NCBI RefSeq assembly: GCF_001636405.1
Contig: NZ_KV440950.1
Span: forward strand, 3,638,778-3,702,777
Source: Peribacillus frigoritolerans
Lineage (GTDB): Bacteria > Bacillota > Bacilli > Bacillales > DSM-1321
Length of the DNA stretch: 64,000 bases
Direction of reading: 5' to 3'
The position numbers were made by a program, and so were the translations under genes. A model generated the notes under the pieces. It made no database searches. It saw only the letters and a list, made by a program, of their open reading frames with translations, and was not told where the DNA came from. This document shows, one piece after another, positions 25,537-34,393 of the stretch (the stretch's first letter is position 1; each line of letters opens with the position of its first letter).

Positions 25537-27207
25537 CTACTCGTCCTTTTTCAACAAATAGACAACCGATTCATAGGGACGGAGGATAAAATCACCTGCA
25601 AGTTCTTTCGAATCGATATAGTTTGAGAGCAGGAGCTCTGAGTTGTACCCGGATAGGTCAATATCATTTGGTATTTCGAAGGAAGCTTCTTTTGCATAAA
25701 AGTTATTGATGACCAAAAGTTTCTCGTTTTCATAACTGCGTATATAAGCGAACAAAGCGTCATGGTCGCCAAGAATTTCCTGATAGTCCCCATATGCAAT
25801 GATATCATGTTTCTTGCGTAAGAATATAAGTTTTTGGTAATGATGAAAAATGGAATCTTGATCCATCAGTGCGTGTTCAGCGTTGATGTTTTTAGCATGA
25901 TCAGGCACCGCAATCCATGGAGTCCCTTTTGTAAAGCCTGCATGCTCCGTATTTTCCCATTGCATGGGAGTTCGCGAGTTATCACGGGATTTAGCTTGAA
26001 GGATTTCAATTATTTCCTTTTCATCCTTGCCTGCCTCTTTTAAAATATTATAATAATTAATCGATTCAACATCCCGGTATTGTCCAATATCATTGAACTT
26101 CGGGTTGGTCATCCCTATTTCCTCCCCTTGATAAATATAAGGGGTTCCCCTAAGCATATGAATGGCTGTTGCCAGCATCTTGGCAGATTCGTTATGATAC
26201 TCTTGATCATTCCCGAACCTGGATACAATCCTCGGCTGGTCATGGTTGCACCAGAACAGGGCATTCCACCCATTTCCTTCTTGCATCCCATATTGCCAGC
26301 TGCTTAAGATTTCCTTTAACTGCCTGAAGTCAAAATCTGCAAGTGACCACTTTTCCCCGTTCTTATAATCCACCTTTAAATGATGGAAACTGAATACCAT
26401 GGACAGCTCCTTTTCAACAGGAGCTGAATATTTGATGCAATGGTCAATGGTCGTCGATGACATTTCCCCTACTGTCAGCACCTCTTCATCCTTCCCGAAA
26501 GTTTCTTCATTCATTTCTTTGAGGAATTGATGAATCTTGGGACCGTCTGTATAAAAACATCGGCCATCTCCATCTTTGTCATTTTCATAGATGTCAGGTT
26601 TCGAAATAAGATTGATGACATCCAAACGGAATCCTTTGACACCTTTATTCATCCAGAAGTTTACTACATTGAAGATCTCCCGCCTTACTCTGGGATTTTC
26701 CCAGTTTAGATCAGCTTGTGTCCGATCGAACAAGTGAAGGAAGTATTCATCATGTTCCGCTACATATTCCCATGCAGGGCCCCCGAATTTCGAAATCCAA
26801 TTGGTAGGGGGCTCTCCATCTTTAGATTTCTTGAAAATATAATAGTCCTTATATTCTTTATCTCCAGCCAATGCTTTTTGGAACCATTCATGCTTTGTTG
26901 ATGTATGGTTGAATACCATATCAAGCATGATTTGGATATCCCGCGAATTCGCTTCTTTCACCAATCTTTCGAAATCATCCATCGTCCCAAAAACAGGATC
27001 AATGGATGTATAATCGGCTACATCATATCCATTATCATTTTGCGGTGAACGATAAAAAGGGGTGAGCCAAATATAATCCACTCCCAGTTTATTCAGATAA
27101 TCAAGTTTTTCAATAACACCATTTATGTCCCCGATGCCGTCACCGTTCGAATCCTTAAATGATTTCGGATAAATTTGATAGATGGTACTTTTTTTAAAAT
27201 CCTTCAT
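25537..27207 (-). CDS. treA: Phospho-alpha-(1,1)-glucosidase (trehalose-6-phosphate hydrolase) TreA
   Basis: 556-residue GH13 enzyme splitting trehalose-6-phosphate into glucose and glucose-6-phosphate in the cytoplasm. Motifs: YQIYPKSFKDSNGDGIGDI near the start, LDMVFNHTS, the nucleophile region GFRLDVIN (about residue 198), VGEMSS with the acid/base Glu, and NHDQPRIVSRFG. Full length. ATG 27207 follows GAGGAGG. The sugar phosphate is supplied by TreP. A hairpin terminator separates treP from treA and may lower treA expression. Confidence 0.95.
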   Translation of the reverse strand: MKDFKKSTIYQIYPKSFKDSNGDGIGDINGVIEKLDYLNKLGVDYIWLTPFYRSPQNDNGYDVADYTSIDPVFGTMDDFERLVKEANSRDIQIMLDMVFNHTSTKHEWFQKALAGDKEYKDYYIFKKSKDGEPPTNWISKFGGPAWEYVAEHDEYFLHLFDRTQADLNWENPRVRREIFNVVNFWMNKGVKGFRLDVINLISKPDIYENDKDGDGRCFYTDGPKIHQFLKEMNEETFGKDEEVLTVGEMSSTTIDHCIKYSAPVEKELSMVFSFHHLKVDYKNGEKWSLADFDFRQLKEILSSWQYGMQEGNGWNALFWCNHDQPRIVSRFGNDQEYHNESAKMLATAIHMLRGTPYIYQGEEIGMTNPKFNDIGQYRDVESINYYNILKEAGKDEKEIIEILQAKSRDNSRTPMQWENTEHAGFTKGTPWIAVPDHAKNINAEHALMDQDSIFHHYQKLIFLRKKHDIIAYGDYQEILGDHDALFAYIRSYENEKLLVINNFYAKEASFEIPNDIDLSGYNSELLLSNYIDSKELAGDFILRPYESVVYLLKKDE

Positions 27208-27253
27208 TGTGATTCCTCCTCTTCGATCCCCGCTGTATCTTTCGTAAGTATCG

Positions 27254-27281
27254 TAAAAAAGAGGGAGAATGCTCCTCCCTC
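27254..27281 (-). terminator. Intra-operon terminator between treP and treA
   Basis: GAGGGAG/CTCCCTC stem followed on the minus strand by TTTTTT. It lies between two genes of one operon, so it probably attenuates rather than stops transcription. Confidence 0.65.
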
Positions 27282-27288
27282 CGCGTTA

Positions 27289-28740
27289 TCAAGCATTTAA
27301 TTTCGTTGTTTTCGTTCTAGTTTTCAAGTTCATTTTAGGACGTTTGGAGAATGCTATCGTCAAAATGAACGGCACAACGAAAGCAACCAGCATCGCGAGT
27401 GCAAACATCCCCATATGCTGCGGCTGGATGGATAGGATACCTGGGATCCCTCCAACACCGATTGAGTTTGCCATCACTCCAGACCCGACTGAAACGATGC
27501 CTGCAAAAAGTGAACCGATCATACCGGCTAAGAACGGAAAGCCGTATTTCAAGTTAATGCCGAACATGGCTGGCTCGGTAACACCGAGATAACAAGAAAT
27601 CGTGGCAGGTATGGATACTTGCCTTTCCTCCTGGTCCTTTCTGTTAATGTAAATCATTGCTAGCACTGCCGTACCTTGTGCAATATTGGATAACGCGATC
27701 ATCGGCCATAGGTTCGTACCGCCAAGTTCACTCATAAGCTGAAGATCGATTGCGTTTGTCATGTGATGCAGGCCTGTGATGACAAGCGGTGCATAGGCAA
27801 AGCCGAAAACGGCAGCAAATAGCCAGCCAACTGATGATGTCAATCCGGAATACACAACCGTAGAAATGACAGAACCGATTTTCCAGCCTATAGGCCCCAG
27901 AATGGTATGGGCAATGATTACAGTTGGAAGTAACGCGAAAAATGGAACGACGATCATGGAAATGGAATTGTGAACTTTATCTCTCAAGAACCGTTCTAAA
28001 TACGCCAAAACGAACCCTGCAAGTATCGCTGGTATGACTTGAGCCTGGTAGCCGATCATATCGACCTGGGCAAAACCGAAATCCCAAAAAGGTATATCAC
28101 TTGCCTTTGTGTTTGCCACTGCATATGCATTAAGAAGCTGTGGGGAAACCAGGGTCAAACCAAGGACGATGCCGAGAATTTGAGTCGTGCCCATTTTCTT
28201 CGAGATCGACCATGTAATCCCAACAGGAAGAAAATGAAAAATAGCTTCACCTATAAGCCAAAGGAAGGCGTGTACCCCTCCCCAAAATTGTGAAATATCC
28301 ACAAGGGTCTTTGTGCTGTCATCGAACATTTTAATATCCCCGATGATATTGCGGAATCCAAGAATGAGTCCGCCAACGACTATGGCAGGAATCAGCGGGG
28401 TGAAAATATCCGCAAGATGAGCAATCATACGCTGCAGCCAGCTCATATTCTGTTTTGCTGCATTTTTCACATCTTCTTTTGATGCTTCCTGAAGTCCAGC
28501 TATGGAAACGAATTCATTATAAAACGATGATACTTCGTTCCCGATAATGACCTGAAACTGGCCAGCTTGTGTAAAAGTTCCTTTCACAAGCTTAATCGAT
28601 TCGATATTCGTTACATCCGCCTTGGCGGGATCTTTCAACGCAAAACGCATTCTTGTTGCACAATGCGTAACCGTCGCAATATTTTCTTTCCCTCCGACAT
28701 GTTGGAGCAAATCAGTTGCTGGTTCTGTGTATTTACCCAT
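27289..28740 (-). CDS. treP: PTS trehalose transporter subunit IIBC, TreP
   Basis: 483-residue membrane permease that imports and phosphorylates trehalose. The N-terminal EIIB domain carries the phospho-acceptor Cys27 in VTHCATRMRFAL. The EIIC domain follows with about ten TM segments, including TGLHHMTNAIDLQLM and YLGVTEPAMFGINL. No EIIA domain, so phosphate must come from another EIIA (the glucose-type protein in Bacillus). First gene of treP-treA-treR. ATG 28740 after AAAGGAAGTAG. Confidence 0.95.
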   Translation of the reverse strand: MGKYTEPATDLLQHVGGKENIATVTHCATRMRFALKDPAKADVTNIESIKLVKGTFTQAGQFQVIIGNEVSSFYNEFVSIAGLQEASKEDVKNAAKQNMSWLQRMIAHLADIFTPLIPAIVVGGLILGFRNIIGDIKMFDDSTKTLVDISQFWGGVHAFLWLIGEAIFHFLPVGITWSISKKMGTTQILGIVLGLTLVSPQLLNAYAVANTKASDIPFWDFGFAQVDMIGYQAQVIPAILAGFVLAYLERFLRDKVHNSISMIVVPFFALLPTVIIAHTILGPIGWKIGSVISTVVYSGLTSSVGWLFAAVFGFAYAPLVITGLHHMTNAIDLQLMSELGGTNLWPMIALSNIAQGTAVLAMIYINRKDQEERQVSIPATISCYLGVTEPAMFGINLKYGFPFLAGMIGSLFAGIVSVGSGVMANSIGVGGIPGILSIQPQHMGMFALAMLVAFVVPFILTIAFSKRPKMNLKTRTKTTKLNA

Positions 28741-28785
28741 TTCACTACTTCCTTTCCCTAGAAAGCAAAATATAGTTGTTTTTAT

Positions 28786-28803
28786 AACCTGTACGTATAG
28801 GTT
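28786..28803. promoter_or_regulatory. TreR operator-like palindrome 1
   Basis: AACCTGTACGTATAGGTT, one mismatched pair, between the promoter and treP. Confidence 0.65.
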
Positions 28804-28804
28804 C

Positions 28805-28818
28805 TGTATACGCTTTCA
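28805..28818. promoter_or_regulatory. CcpA catabolite-responsive element (cre)
   Basis: TGTATACGCTTTCA fits the TGWNANCGNTNNCA consensus. It lies between the two operators, so glucose should repress the tre operon. Confidence 0.65.
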
Positions 28819-28821
28819 TAT

Positions 28822-28847
28822 TATCCTGTACGTACAGGATATGTCAA
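28822..28847 (-). promoter_or_regulatory. tre promoter with embedded TreR operator 2
   Basis: Minus strand: TTGACA (28847-28842) followed after about 16-17 bases by GATAAT. The spacer is filled by the perfect palindrome ATCCTGTACGTACAGGAT (28823-28840), placing TreR directly on the promoter. Confidence 0.7.
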
Positions 28848-29056
28848 GAACTTTTTCCCCCACTTTAAAAGAATTGATTATCATGGACTTTCATTTACGA
28901 TTCTGTTCTTGCACATTTGGATTTTGATAGCATTCATATTATCCCGTGATTTTAGATGAGTAGCTGAAAAATTCAGAAATAAGGTATAATGAAGATATAA
29001 CCTCTCAATTTATATTTTAATGGTTAGAATTTAGCAGGGAAATGGGAGATGAACTT

Positions 29057-29641
29057 ATGTCTGAAACTAATAAATTTCCACTTATATCAGGTAATCTTTC
29101 TCTGGATTTAGTGAATACGGAGCTGGTCAATCGTGGCCAACGGCAAGACTTATTACTATCAGAACGGGATATGCTGGACTGGCTTATTGTAATAAAAGGG
29201 AATAACTCATATTTGGATAATCAGTTATCCCCAATAATTAAAGAGAGAATTCAACGAGTATTTGCAAGCATTCTAGAAATGCGTACTATTTTAAGAAAAC
29301 AATTTGAATTAATAGCAGATGGGAATTCGATTCCTGATGAGTTTATCGCCTATTTGGAAAAAAAAATCGAAAAATCGCCTTTCACATATAAATTAAGTGA
29401 TCAAAAACTGGTTCCCATACCTGTTGGAGAAGCGGAAGATATCCTGCAATCTTATATTGCCTTCGACTCATTAACTTTAATTGAAAAAAATAAGCTGTCC
29501 TCATTAAAGCGATGCTCGAATGATGATTGCGTCCTGTTATTTATCGATGAAAGCGGAAGACGCAAATGGTGTTCAATGAAAATATGCGGGAATAGGAAAA
29601 AGGTAGCCAGATTTCAACACCGGAAATCTGATGATGAATGA
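29057..29641 (+). CDS. CGNR zinc-finger protein (ABATE domain)
   Basis: 194-residue predicted stress-responsive regulator. The N-terminal ABATE region (FPLISGNLSLDLVNTELVNR) is followed by helices, and the C-terminal treble-clef finger shows CSNDDCVLLFIDES then WCSMKICGNRKK, the CGNR signature. Such proteins are thought to bind DNA. Targets are unknown. The ATG at 29057 is chosen because GGGAG lies eight bases upstream. An ATG 15 bases earlier overlaps it. TATAAT near 28985 may be the -10 box. Confidence 0.85.
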   Translation: MSETNKFPLISGNLSLDLVNTELVNRGQRQDLLLSERDMLDWLIVIKGNNSYLDNQLSPIIKERIQRVFASILEMRTILRKQFELIADGNSIPDEFIAYLEKKIEKSPFTYKLSDQKLVPIPVGEAEDILQSYIAFDSLTLIEKNKLSSLKRCSNDDCVLLFIDESGRRKWCSMKICGNRKKVARFQHRKSDDE

Positions 29642-29791
29642 AGATACACACCTTATTAAGTTTTGTCAGACAAATTTGAAGTAAGCTTGTTGCCTGCAGT
29701 TTATTCATTATAAACGGTTCCAGTTAATTTCTTCACATCCATTTAGGATTTCATAAAACAGTAAAATGATTCGAGATCTGAACCTCCTCTT

Positions 29792-29820
29792 GTCAACACA
29801 CATTGAGTTGGCTTTTTTTA
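29792..29820 (+). terminator. Terminator after the CGNR gene
   Basis: GTCAAC/GTTGGC stem followed by seven T. Confidence 0.6.
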
Positions 29821-29908
29821 TGGATTTTTAAACTAACCACTAAAAATTGTTTTGACGGGTTAGTTCATTTCATGTAAAGTCTAATTATATAAAAAGGGAG
29901 GGTTCACT

Positions 29909-30462
29909 TTGGACCGTATTTCAGCCGCGAGGCATAAAGAAAAACGCTTATTTCATATTCGTTATTTATCGAAGATGAAGGGAAAAGGAAGAAGCCCTTT
30001 ACAAATAAATGTAAAGGACGCAATAACGGGATTGATTGGGGGATTTTTCACTATATTCGCCTTAATTCTCTTACAAAATTAACATCAGCAGTGTGGTTAA
30101 TGGCTCCATTTGGTGCCAGCTGTGTGCTGGCATTCGGTCTGTGGAACGCACCATTATCACAACCGCGGAATATTATAGGCGGTCATTTTGTTTCAACATT
30201 CGTAGGTTTAGCTTCCTATCATTTTTTTGGCGCTGAACCTTGGGCAATCGGCTTGGCTGTCGGATTAGCAATTGCGGTGATGATGCTGACAAAAACGACG
30301 CACCCGCCAGCTGGAGCAGACCCGCTTGTAGTCATGCTTGGCCAGTATGGCTGGAGTTATTTATTTACTCCTGTTTTAACTGGTGCCGTGATAATCGTTT
30401 TACTGGCATTGTTAATTAATAATTTGCGCAGCAATCGGAGCTATCCAACCTTTTGGATTTGA
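29909..30462 (+). pseudogene. HPP family membrane protein, split by a frameshift
   Basis: Two frames together make a complete HPP protein. The first, from TTG 29909 after GGGAGGG, ends at a TAA at 30080 and carries VKDAITGLIGGFFTIFALIL. The second, entering at about 30074 without its own start signal, gives WLMAPFGASCVLAFGLWNAP, ending with the family hallmark KTTHPPAGADPLVVMLGQYG. The break is in TTACAAAATTAAC, next to an A run. Without the shift the product would have about 180 residues and four TM segments. HPP proteins have been linked to nitrite transport in plants; the bacterial role is unclear. Confidence 0.8.
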
Positions 30463-30526
30463 TTGCTTTTTAATGTGTTATGAGATAAAGCATAATTTTT
30501 AAATGTTTCAATATCATGAAATAATA

Positions 30527-30557
30527 AACGAGGAACGCTCAGACTCCTCGTTTTTGT
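30527..30557 (+). terminator. Terminator hairpin after the HPP gene
   Basis: AACGAGGA/TCCTCGTT with a 10-base loop and five T. The stem could also serve the convergent AlkC-like gene. Confidence 0.75.
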
Positions 30558-30616
30558 CAACCTTAATTGCTGTATTCCTGTTAATTAAGTTCTCCCTCGC
30601 TTTTCAATAACCTTTA

Positions 30617-31735
30617 TCATCCATCATTTAGTTTTACTTGCGTTTCGGCAACTTCCACACCGTTCACAAGGAGTGATATTCGATGGATCCCCATGTAATG
30701 TCGACGTGTCGTCAGGTCTTTCCAATTGTGAATCCTCACTCTTTCAACTCCTTCACCATCTGAGAAATCCCTATCTGCCAATAGGAAAATTTTACGGGAA
30801 GTTTTCTGATTTGCTTTCACAAAATCGATGGCATACTCGATGCGAAGTTTCACAGTGTTCTTTTCTTGAACTTGAAAACCGAAATGAAGTTCACTCGTTT
30901 CCCCAATAAAAATCGAGTCTGGTTCATTTCTAATAAATGCGTTTGTAATGATATTCGGATTATTCAATATATCCGTGTATCCAAATAAAGAAAGGACTTC
31001 TGGATCTGCTTGACGAACTAAGGTCCTGCATCCCCGTCGAATAATCCAAATCGTGTTGGGTTCTCCGCTTTCATACCAGCGCTTGGCTGTTTCTATTACG
31101 GTTTTCGGATGATCTTTGGCAATATCATTCAAGTTATTGGCCACACTTTTACGAACATATAGGGACGGATCGTTTTTCAGGTTCTCAAGTAATTCCAAGA
31201 CGGGTGCCGGATCGGATTTGAACATCGGTAAAGCTTGGCCCCAAGGTAACCTGGGCCTGCATCCCTCACTAGCCAGCCTGCGGACATGCTCATCATCATG
31301 ATTGGTCCATTCCTTCATCTTCCCGATCATTAAAACGGGATCAAGCAATATAAAAGCACGGACTGCAAACTCGGAGGATGACCTTGCTGTAAAACGCTCC
31401 AACGCATCTAGCGATAACGGCCAATCTTTCTTATTCAATCCATGTACCTCTACAAAATCAGGGAAAAATAAATATCTAAACCCCTCACAATCCTTATCAA
31501 GCCGATACAAAATATCCAAAGCCTCTTGATAATCACTTGGAAGATACATTCCAAGAGTAATGGAAATGTGCCTTATTCGTTCTTTTAACTTCCTCTCGTC
31601 CCAATGCTCATCAATTACTTCCCCTATAAACGATTCAGTAGAGAAGGACGGATGGACACCCTTTACTTTTTCACCGAATTCACGAATGAACGTTTCATTA
31701 TATAAATCCTTTAAAGGCTCAGCCATTTCATTCAC
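30617..31735 (-). CDS. DNA alkylation repair protein, AlkC-like (HEAT-repeat family)
   Basis: 372-residue alpha-helical protein. It consists of HEAT-like repeats typical of AlkC/AlkD base-excision glycosylases: SSSEFAVRAFILLDPVLM, NHDDEHVRRLASEGCRPRLP (a strongly conserved AlkC-type block), DPSLYVRKSVANNLNDIAKD and NTIWIIRRGCRTLVRQ. A beta-rich C-terminal domain of about 110 residues follows, as in the longer AlkC subgroup. Expected to excise 3-methyladenine-type lesions. First codon GTG 31735, or ATG 31726. Neither has a strong ribosome binding site. Confidence 0.82.
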   Translation of the reverse strand: MNEMAEPLKDLYNETFIREFGEKVKGVHPSFSTESFIGEVIDEHWDERKLKERIRHISITLGMYLPSDYQEALDILYRLDKDCEGFRYLFFPDFVEVHGLNKKDWPLSLDALERFTARSSSEFAVRAFILLDPVLMIGKMKEWTNHDDEHVRRLASEGCRPRLPWGQALPMFKSDPAPVLELLENLKNDPSLYVRKSVANNLNDIAKDHPKTVIETAKRWYESGEPNTIWIIRRGCRTLVRQADPEVLSLFGYTDILNNPNIITNAFIRNEPDSIFIGETSELHFGFQVQEKNTVKLRIEYAIDFVKANQKTSRKIFLLADRDFSDGEGVERVRIHNWKDLTTRRHYMGIHRISLLVNGVEVAETQVKLNDG

Positions 31736-32242
31736 TTCTTTTCTTCAGGTTAAATTTGCTTTTGGAAACTTGCACTGCCTATCAGCTATCATTTCAAACT
31801 ATGTTATGCAGGATACAATCATTAAAAAAAGGACAGCTTACTTTACAGAACAAGTCTGTCCAAAATCAAGTGAAGTTCATTCATCACTATTTGGAATGGC
31901 TGCATAATAGCTGATTCTATAGGAATCTATAAACCTCTTTCCAATGGATGTAATCTTTGCACCTGAACCCGTTTCCCATAAGTCCATCTAATATCCCCAT
32001 ACAAAATCCCTCCAGGAGTTTTCCTTTGTGTATAGTATGATAGTAGTAGCATATAAAGTAAAATATTTCATATTAATGAATTAATCAAAACGACAAAAAG
32101 CCCACTCTAAGAGCAAGGGCCTGCTTCTAGCTTTTATCAAAGAAAAAGGGTCAGTCCCACTGAATTAATACTTTAACACAGTGGGGACTGACCCCAATTG
32201 TCTATTAGATATTTTGATTTTTGCTTTATCTGACCTTTCTAC
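31736..32242. other. Gene-free interval with hairpins
   Basis: No gene seen. Contains GGACAG/CTGTCC at 31831-31861, CCCACTCTAAGAGCAAGGGC near 32101, and the larger inverted repeat at 32148-32195. Some of these may terminate the puc-type operon on the minus strand. Confidence 0.4.
32148..32195. repeat. Inverted repeat GGGTCAGTCCCACTG / CAGTGGGGACTGACCC
   Basis: About 15-bp arms with one bulged G and a 16-base AT loop. It resembles the GGTCAGTCCC-type dyads scattered between Bacillus genes. A possible terminator of the minus-strand operon. Confidence 0.55.
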
Positions 32243-33037
32243 TTATCTATTTAATTGTTTCACTTTTACAGGCTTTTTTTCCTTGCTTAATTTGATGATT
32301 TGACCGATAATACTGATGGCAATTTCTTCTGATGTTTCCGAGTCAATTTCCAATCCGATTGGAGAATGGACCTGCTCCAACTGTTCTTGCGTGACCCCTT
32401 CACTTTTTAACTTTTCAAATATGCTTATGACCTTGCGTTTACTGGCTACCATCCCAACATATGCAATCGGAAATTGCAGTGCCGTTTTTAATACAATATC
32501 ATCACAATCTTTTGTAACAATTACCACATATGATTTTTCATTTAGGTTGGCTGCGAGCAAAGCCTTTCCAATATCCTCGTTCACAAAAAGGTTTTTCGCA
32601 TTCGGAAAGCGTTCCTTTGTACAATAACCAACGCGATCATCGACAATGCAATAAGGATATTCGAGGAAATCAGCGAGCTTTGCCAACGCATGGCCTAAAT
32701 GACCGGCCCCAGCCAGAATGAGTTCAGGCCTGCTTGTATAGACTTCAATAAAGACCCGTAACGTACCGCCACAATTCATCTGAATTCCGTCTTTTGCATG
32801 TTTATTCAATTTATATTCAACGATTTTCGATTGTCCATTTTGGATCGCCTTTACACTATCTTCGATCACATAGTGTTCAGCCAAGCCCCCTCCGACAGTC
32901 CCTTCAATGGTACCATCCCGGTAGACAATCATTTTTCCAACATGCCTGGGAGTCGAGCCCTTTGATTCAATAATCATGGCTAAAGCAAAGGTTTCGTTTT
33001 GACGCGTCAGCATGGCCACTTTTTCCATCAGCTGCAT
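32243..33037 (-). CDS. XdhC/CoxI family molybdenum-cofactor chaperone (PucA-like)
   Basis: 264-residue accessory protein needed to mature the molybdenum cofactor of xanthine dehydrogenase. The N-terminal XdhC_CoxI motif is FALAMIIESKGSTPRHVGKM, followed by GTIEGTVGGGLAEHYV. The C-terminal Rossmann domain has LILAGAGHLGHALAKLADFL. Last of five co-directional genes. In B. subtilis the equivalent (pucA) is first. ATG 33037 with GGGGGAGC upstream. Confidence 0.88.
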   Translation of the reverse strand: MQLMEKVAMLTRQNETFALAMIIESKGSTPRHVGKMIVYRDGTIEGTVGGGLAEHYVIEDSVKAIQNGQSKIVEYKLNKHAKDGIQMNCGGTLRVFIEVYTSRPELILAGAGHLGHALAKLADFLEYPYCIVDDRVGYCTKERFPNAKNLFVNEDIGKALLAANLNEKSYVVIVTKDCDDIVLKTALQFPIAYVGMVASKRKVISIFEKLKSEGVTQEQLEQVHSPIGLEIDSETSEEIAISIIGQIIKLSKEKKPVKVKQLNR

Positions 33038-33065
33038 GAAAAGCTCCCCCCCCTATCTTTAAACA

Positions 33066-33932
33066 TTAATTCGGTTGATATTGCTTCATGCTAAGAAAAT
33101 AACGTAAAAGATGTAACGCAACGGTTTTTCTGTAAGCCGCAGTTGAGCGTTGATCGTCGATTGGTCTAATGATCTTATCGAAGGCTGCCACAATTTCAGC
33201 GATGTCTGCATCGGCTAATGGTATCGTTTTTCCAATCAGCTTCTTCTCAATATCAATGGAACGAACCATCGTGGGTCCGACCGCCCCGAAGGCAAATCGA
33301 ATGTCATCGATTCGATCTTTACTTATCCGGACGAAACCCGCAAACGATACTTTGGCAATGGTATCTGCGTTGCGGTTGCCGACTTTCTCGAAAACGACAT
33401 GTGAATCTCCTAATACGAACGGCAGAATAATCTCCGTTACCATTTCATTGTGAAAGCGTTGAACCTGTCGTGGACCCTGAATGAAATCGCTAATCGCAAC
33501 CATGCGATCACCATTTACGGAGCGCAACAGAAGCTTTGCATTGTATACATATAATAAAGGAAGCATGTCACCGGCTGGAGAGGCGTTGCAAATATTACCG
33601 CCTAATGTTCCCCGGTTTCTAATTGCCGGGGCAGCAATTGTTTTAATTGCATTCTTTAAAGCAAACGGAATCAACGGATTTTCAAGTAATTCACTATAGG
33701 TGCAGCAGGCCCCGATGTGGAGATCCTTGTGATGTTGATACACCTGCTTTAATTCGGAAAGATGATTAATAAAAACAATCGGTTTAGGGATTTTTGGAGG
33801 TACCCCCCTTCTACTTTTGTGAAGAACCATAACATCGGTGCCTCCGGCTATGATTGCACAATCTTCTCTATTCAATTGGCTCAAAGTTTCGTCTAAACGC
33901 TCGAAGCGGTACGCTGTTATTTTCTCTATCAT
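33066..33932 (-). CDS. Xanthine dehydrogenase FAD-binding subunit (PucC-like)
   Basis: 288-residue FAD subunit of the molybdenum hydroxylase. The FAD-binding CAIIAGGTDVMVLHKSRRG near residue 28 and the classic TIAAPAIRNRGTLGGNICNA near residue 105 are both present, as is the CO_deh_flav_C end. Overlaps the 2Fe-2S subunit by four bases (ATGA), indicating translational coupling. Confidence 0.92.
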   Translation of the reverse strand: MIEKITAYRFERLDETLSQLNREDCAIIAGGTDVMVLHKSRRGVPPKIPKPIVFINHLSELKQVYQHHKDLHIGACCTYSELLENPLIPFALKNAIKTIAAPAIRNRGTLGGNICNASPAGDMLPLLYVYNAKLLLRSVNGDRMVAISDFIQGPRQVQRFHNEMVTEIILPFVLGDSHVVFEKVGNRNADTIAKVSFAGFVRISKDRIDDIRFAFGAVGPTMVRSIDIEKKLIGKTIPLADADIAEIVAAFDKIIRPIDDQRSTAAYRKTVALHLLRYFLSMKQYQPN

Positions 33933-34393
33933 AAGCCATCACCTTTTTTAGCTGCTAGGTTAATCGCCTCAACAATCATATTGTAGCCCGTACATCGGCA
34001 CAGATTTCCGGAGATGCCCTCACGAATTTCAGCTTCTGAAGGATGAGGATTTTCAGATAACAAAGCTGCACTTGCCATAATCATTCCCGGTATGCAATAG
34101 CCGCATTGCACTCCCCCGGCTATGGAATAGCTTTCATCTAAAATTTTAAATTGTTCCGTTTCAATGATGCCTTCGATCGTTTGAATATCGGCACCAGCAA
34201 TCGAGCCAATTGGAATAAGGCAGCTGTTTTGCAGGAGGTTATTCACAAAAACACTGCAGGCTCCGCACTCCCCTTCACCACAGCCTTCCTTTGTTCCGAT
34301 TAACTCAAACTCATCTCTTAATAAATCTAGTAATCTTGCTGTAGCAGGGGCGTCTGTTTCTACCGTTCTTCCATTTAGTGTGAATTTAATCAA
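33929..34393 (-). CDS. Xanthine dehydrogenase 2Fe-2S subunit (PucE-like)
   Basis: 154-residue electron-transfer subunit with two 2Fe-2S clusters: plant-type Cys set CGEGECGACSVFVNN plus a distal Cys at about 59, and the alpha-helical cluster GGVQCGYCIPGMIM with CRCTGYNMIVEA. The start is TTG 34393, overlapping the TGA of the large subunit. It passes electrons from the Mo centre to FAD. Confidence 0.92.
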   Translation of the reverse strand: MIKFTLNGRTVETDAPATARLLDLLRDEFELIGTKEGCGEGECGACSVFVNNLLQNSCLIPIGSIAGADIQTIEGIIETEQFKILDESYSIAGGVQCGYCIPGMIMASAALLSENPHPSEAEIREGISGNLCRCTGYNMIVEAINLAAKKGDGL

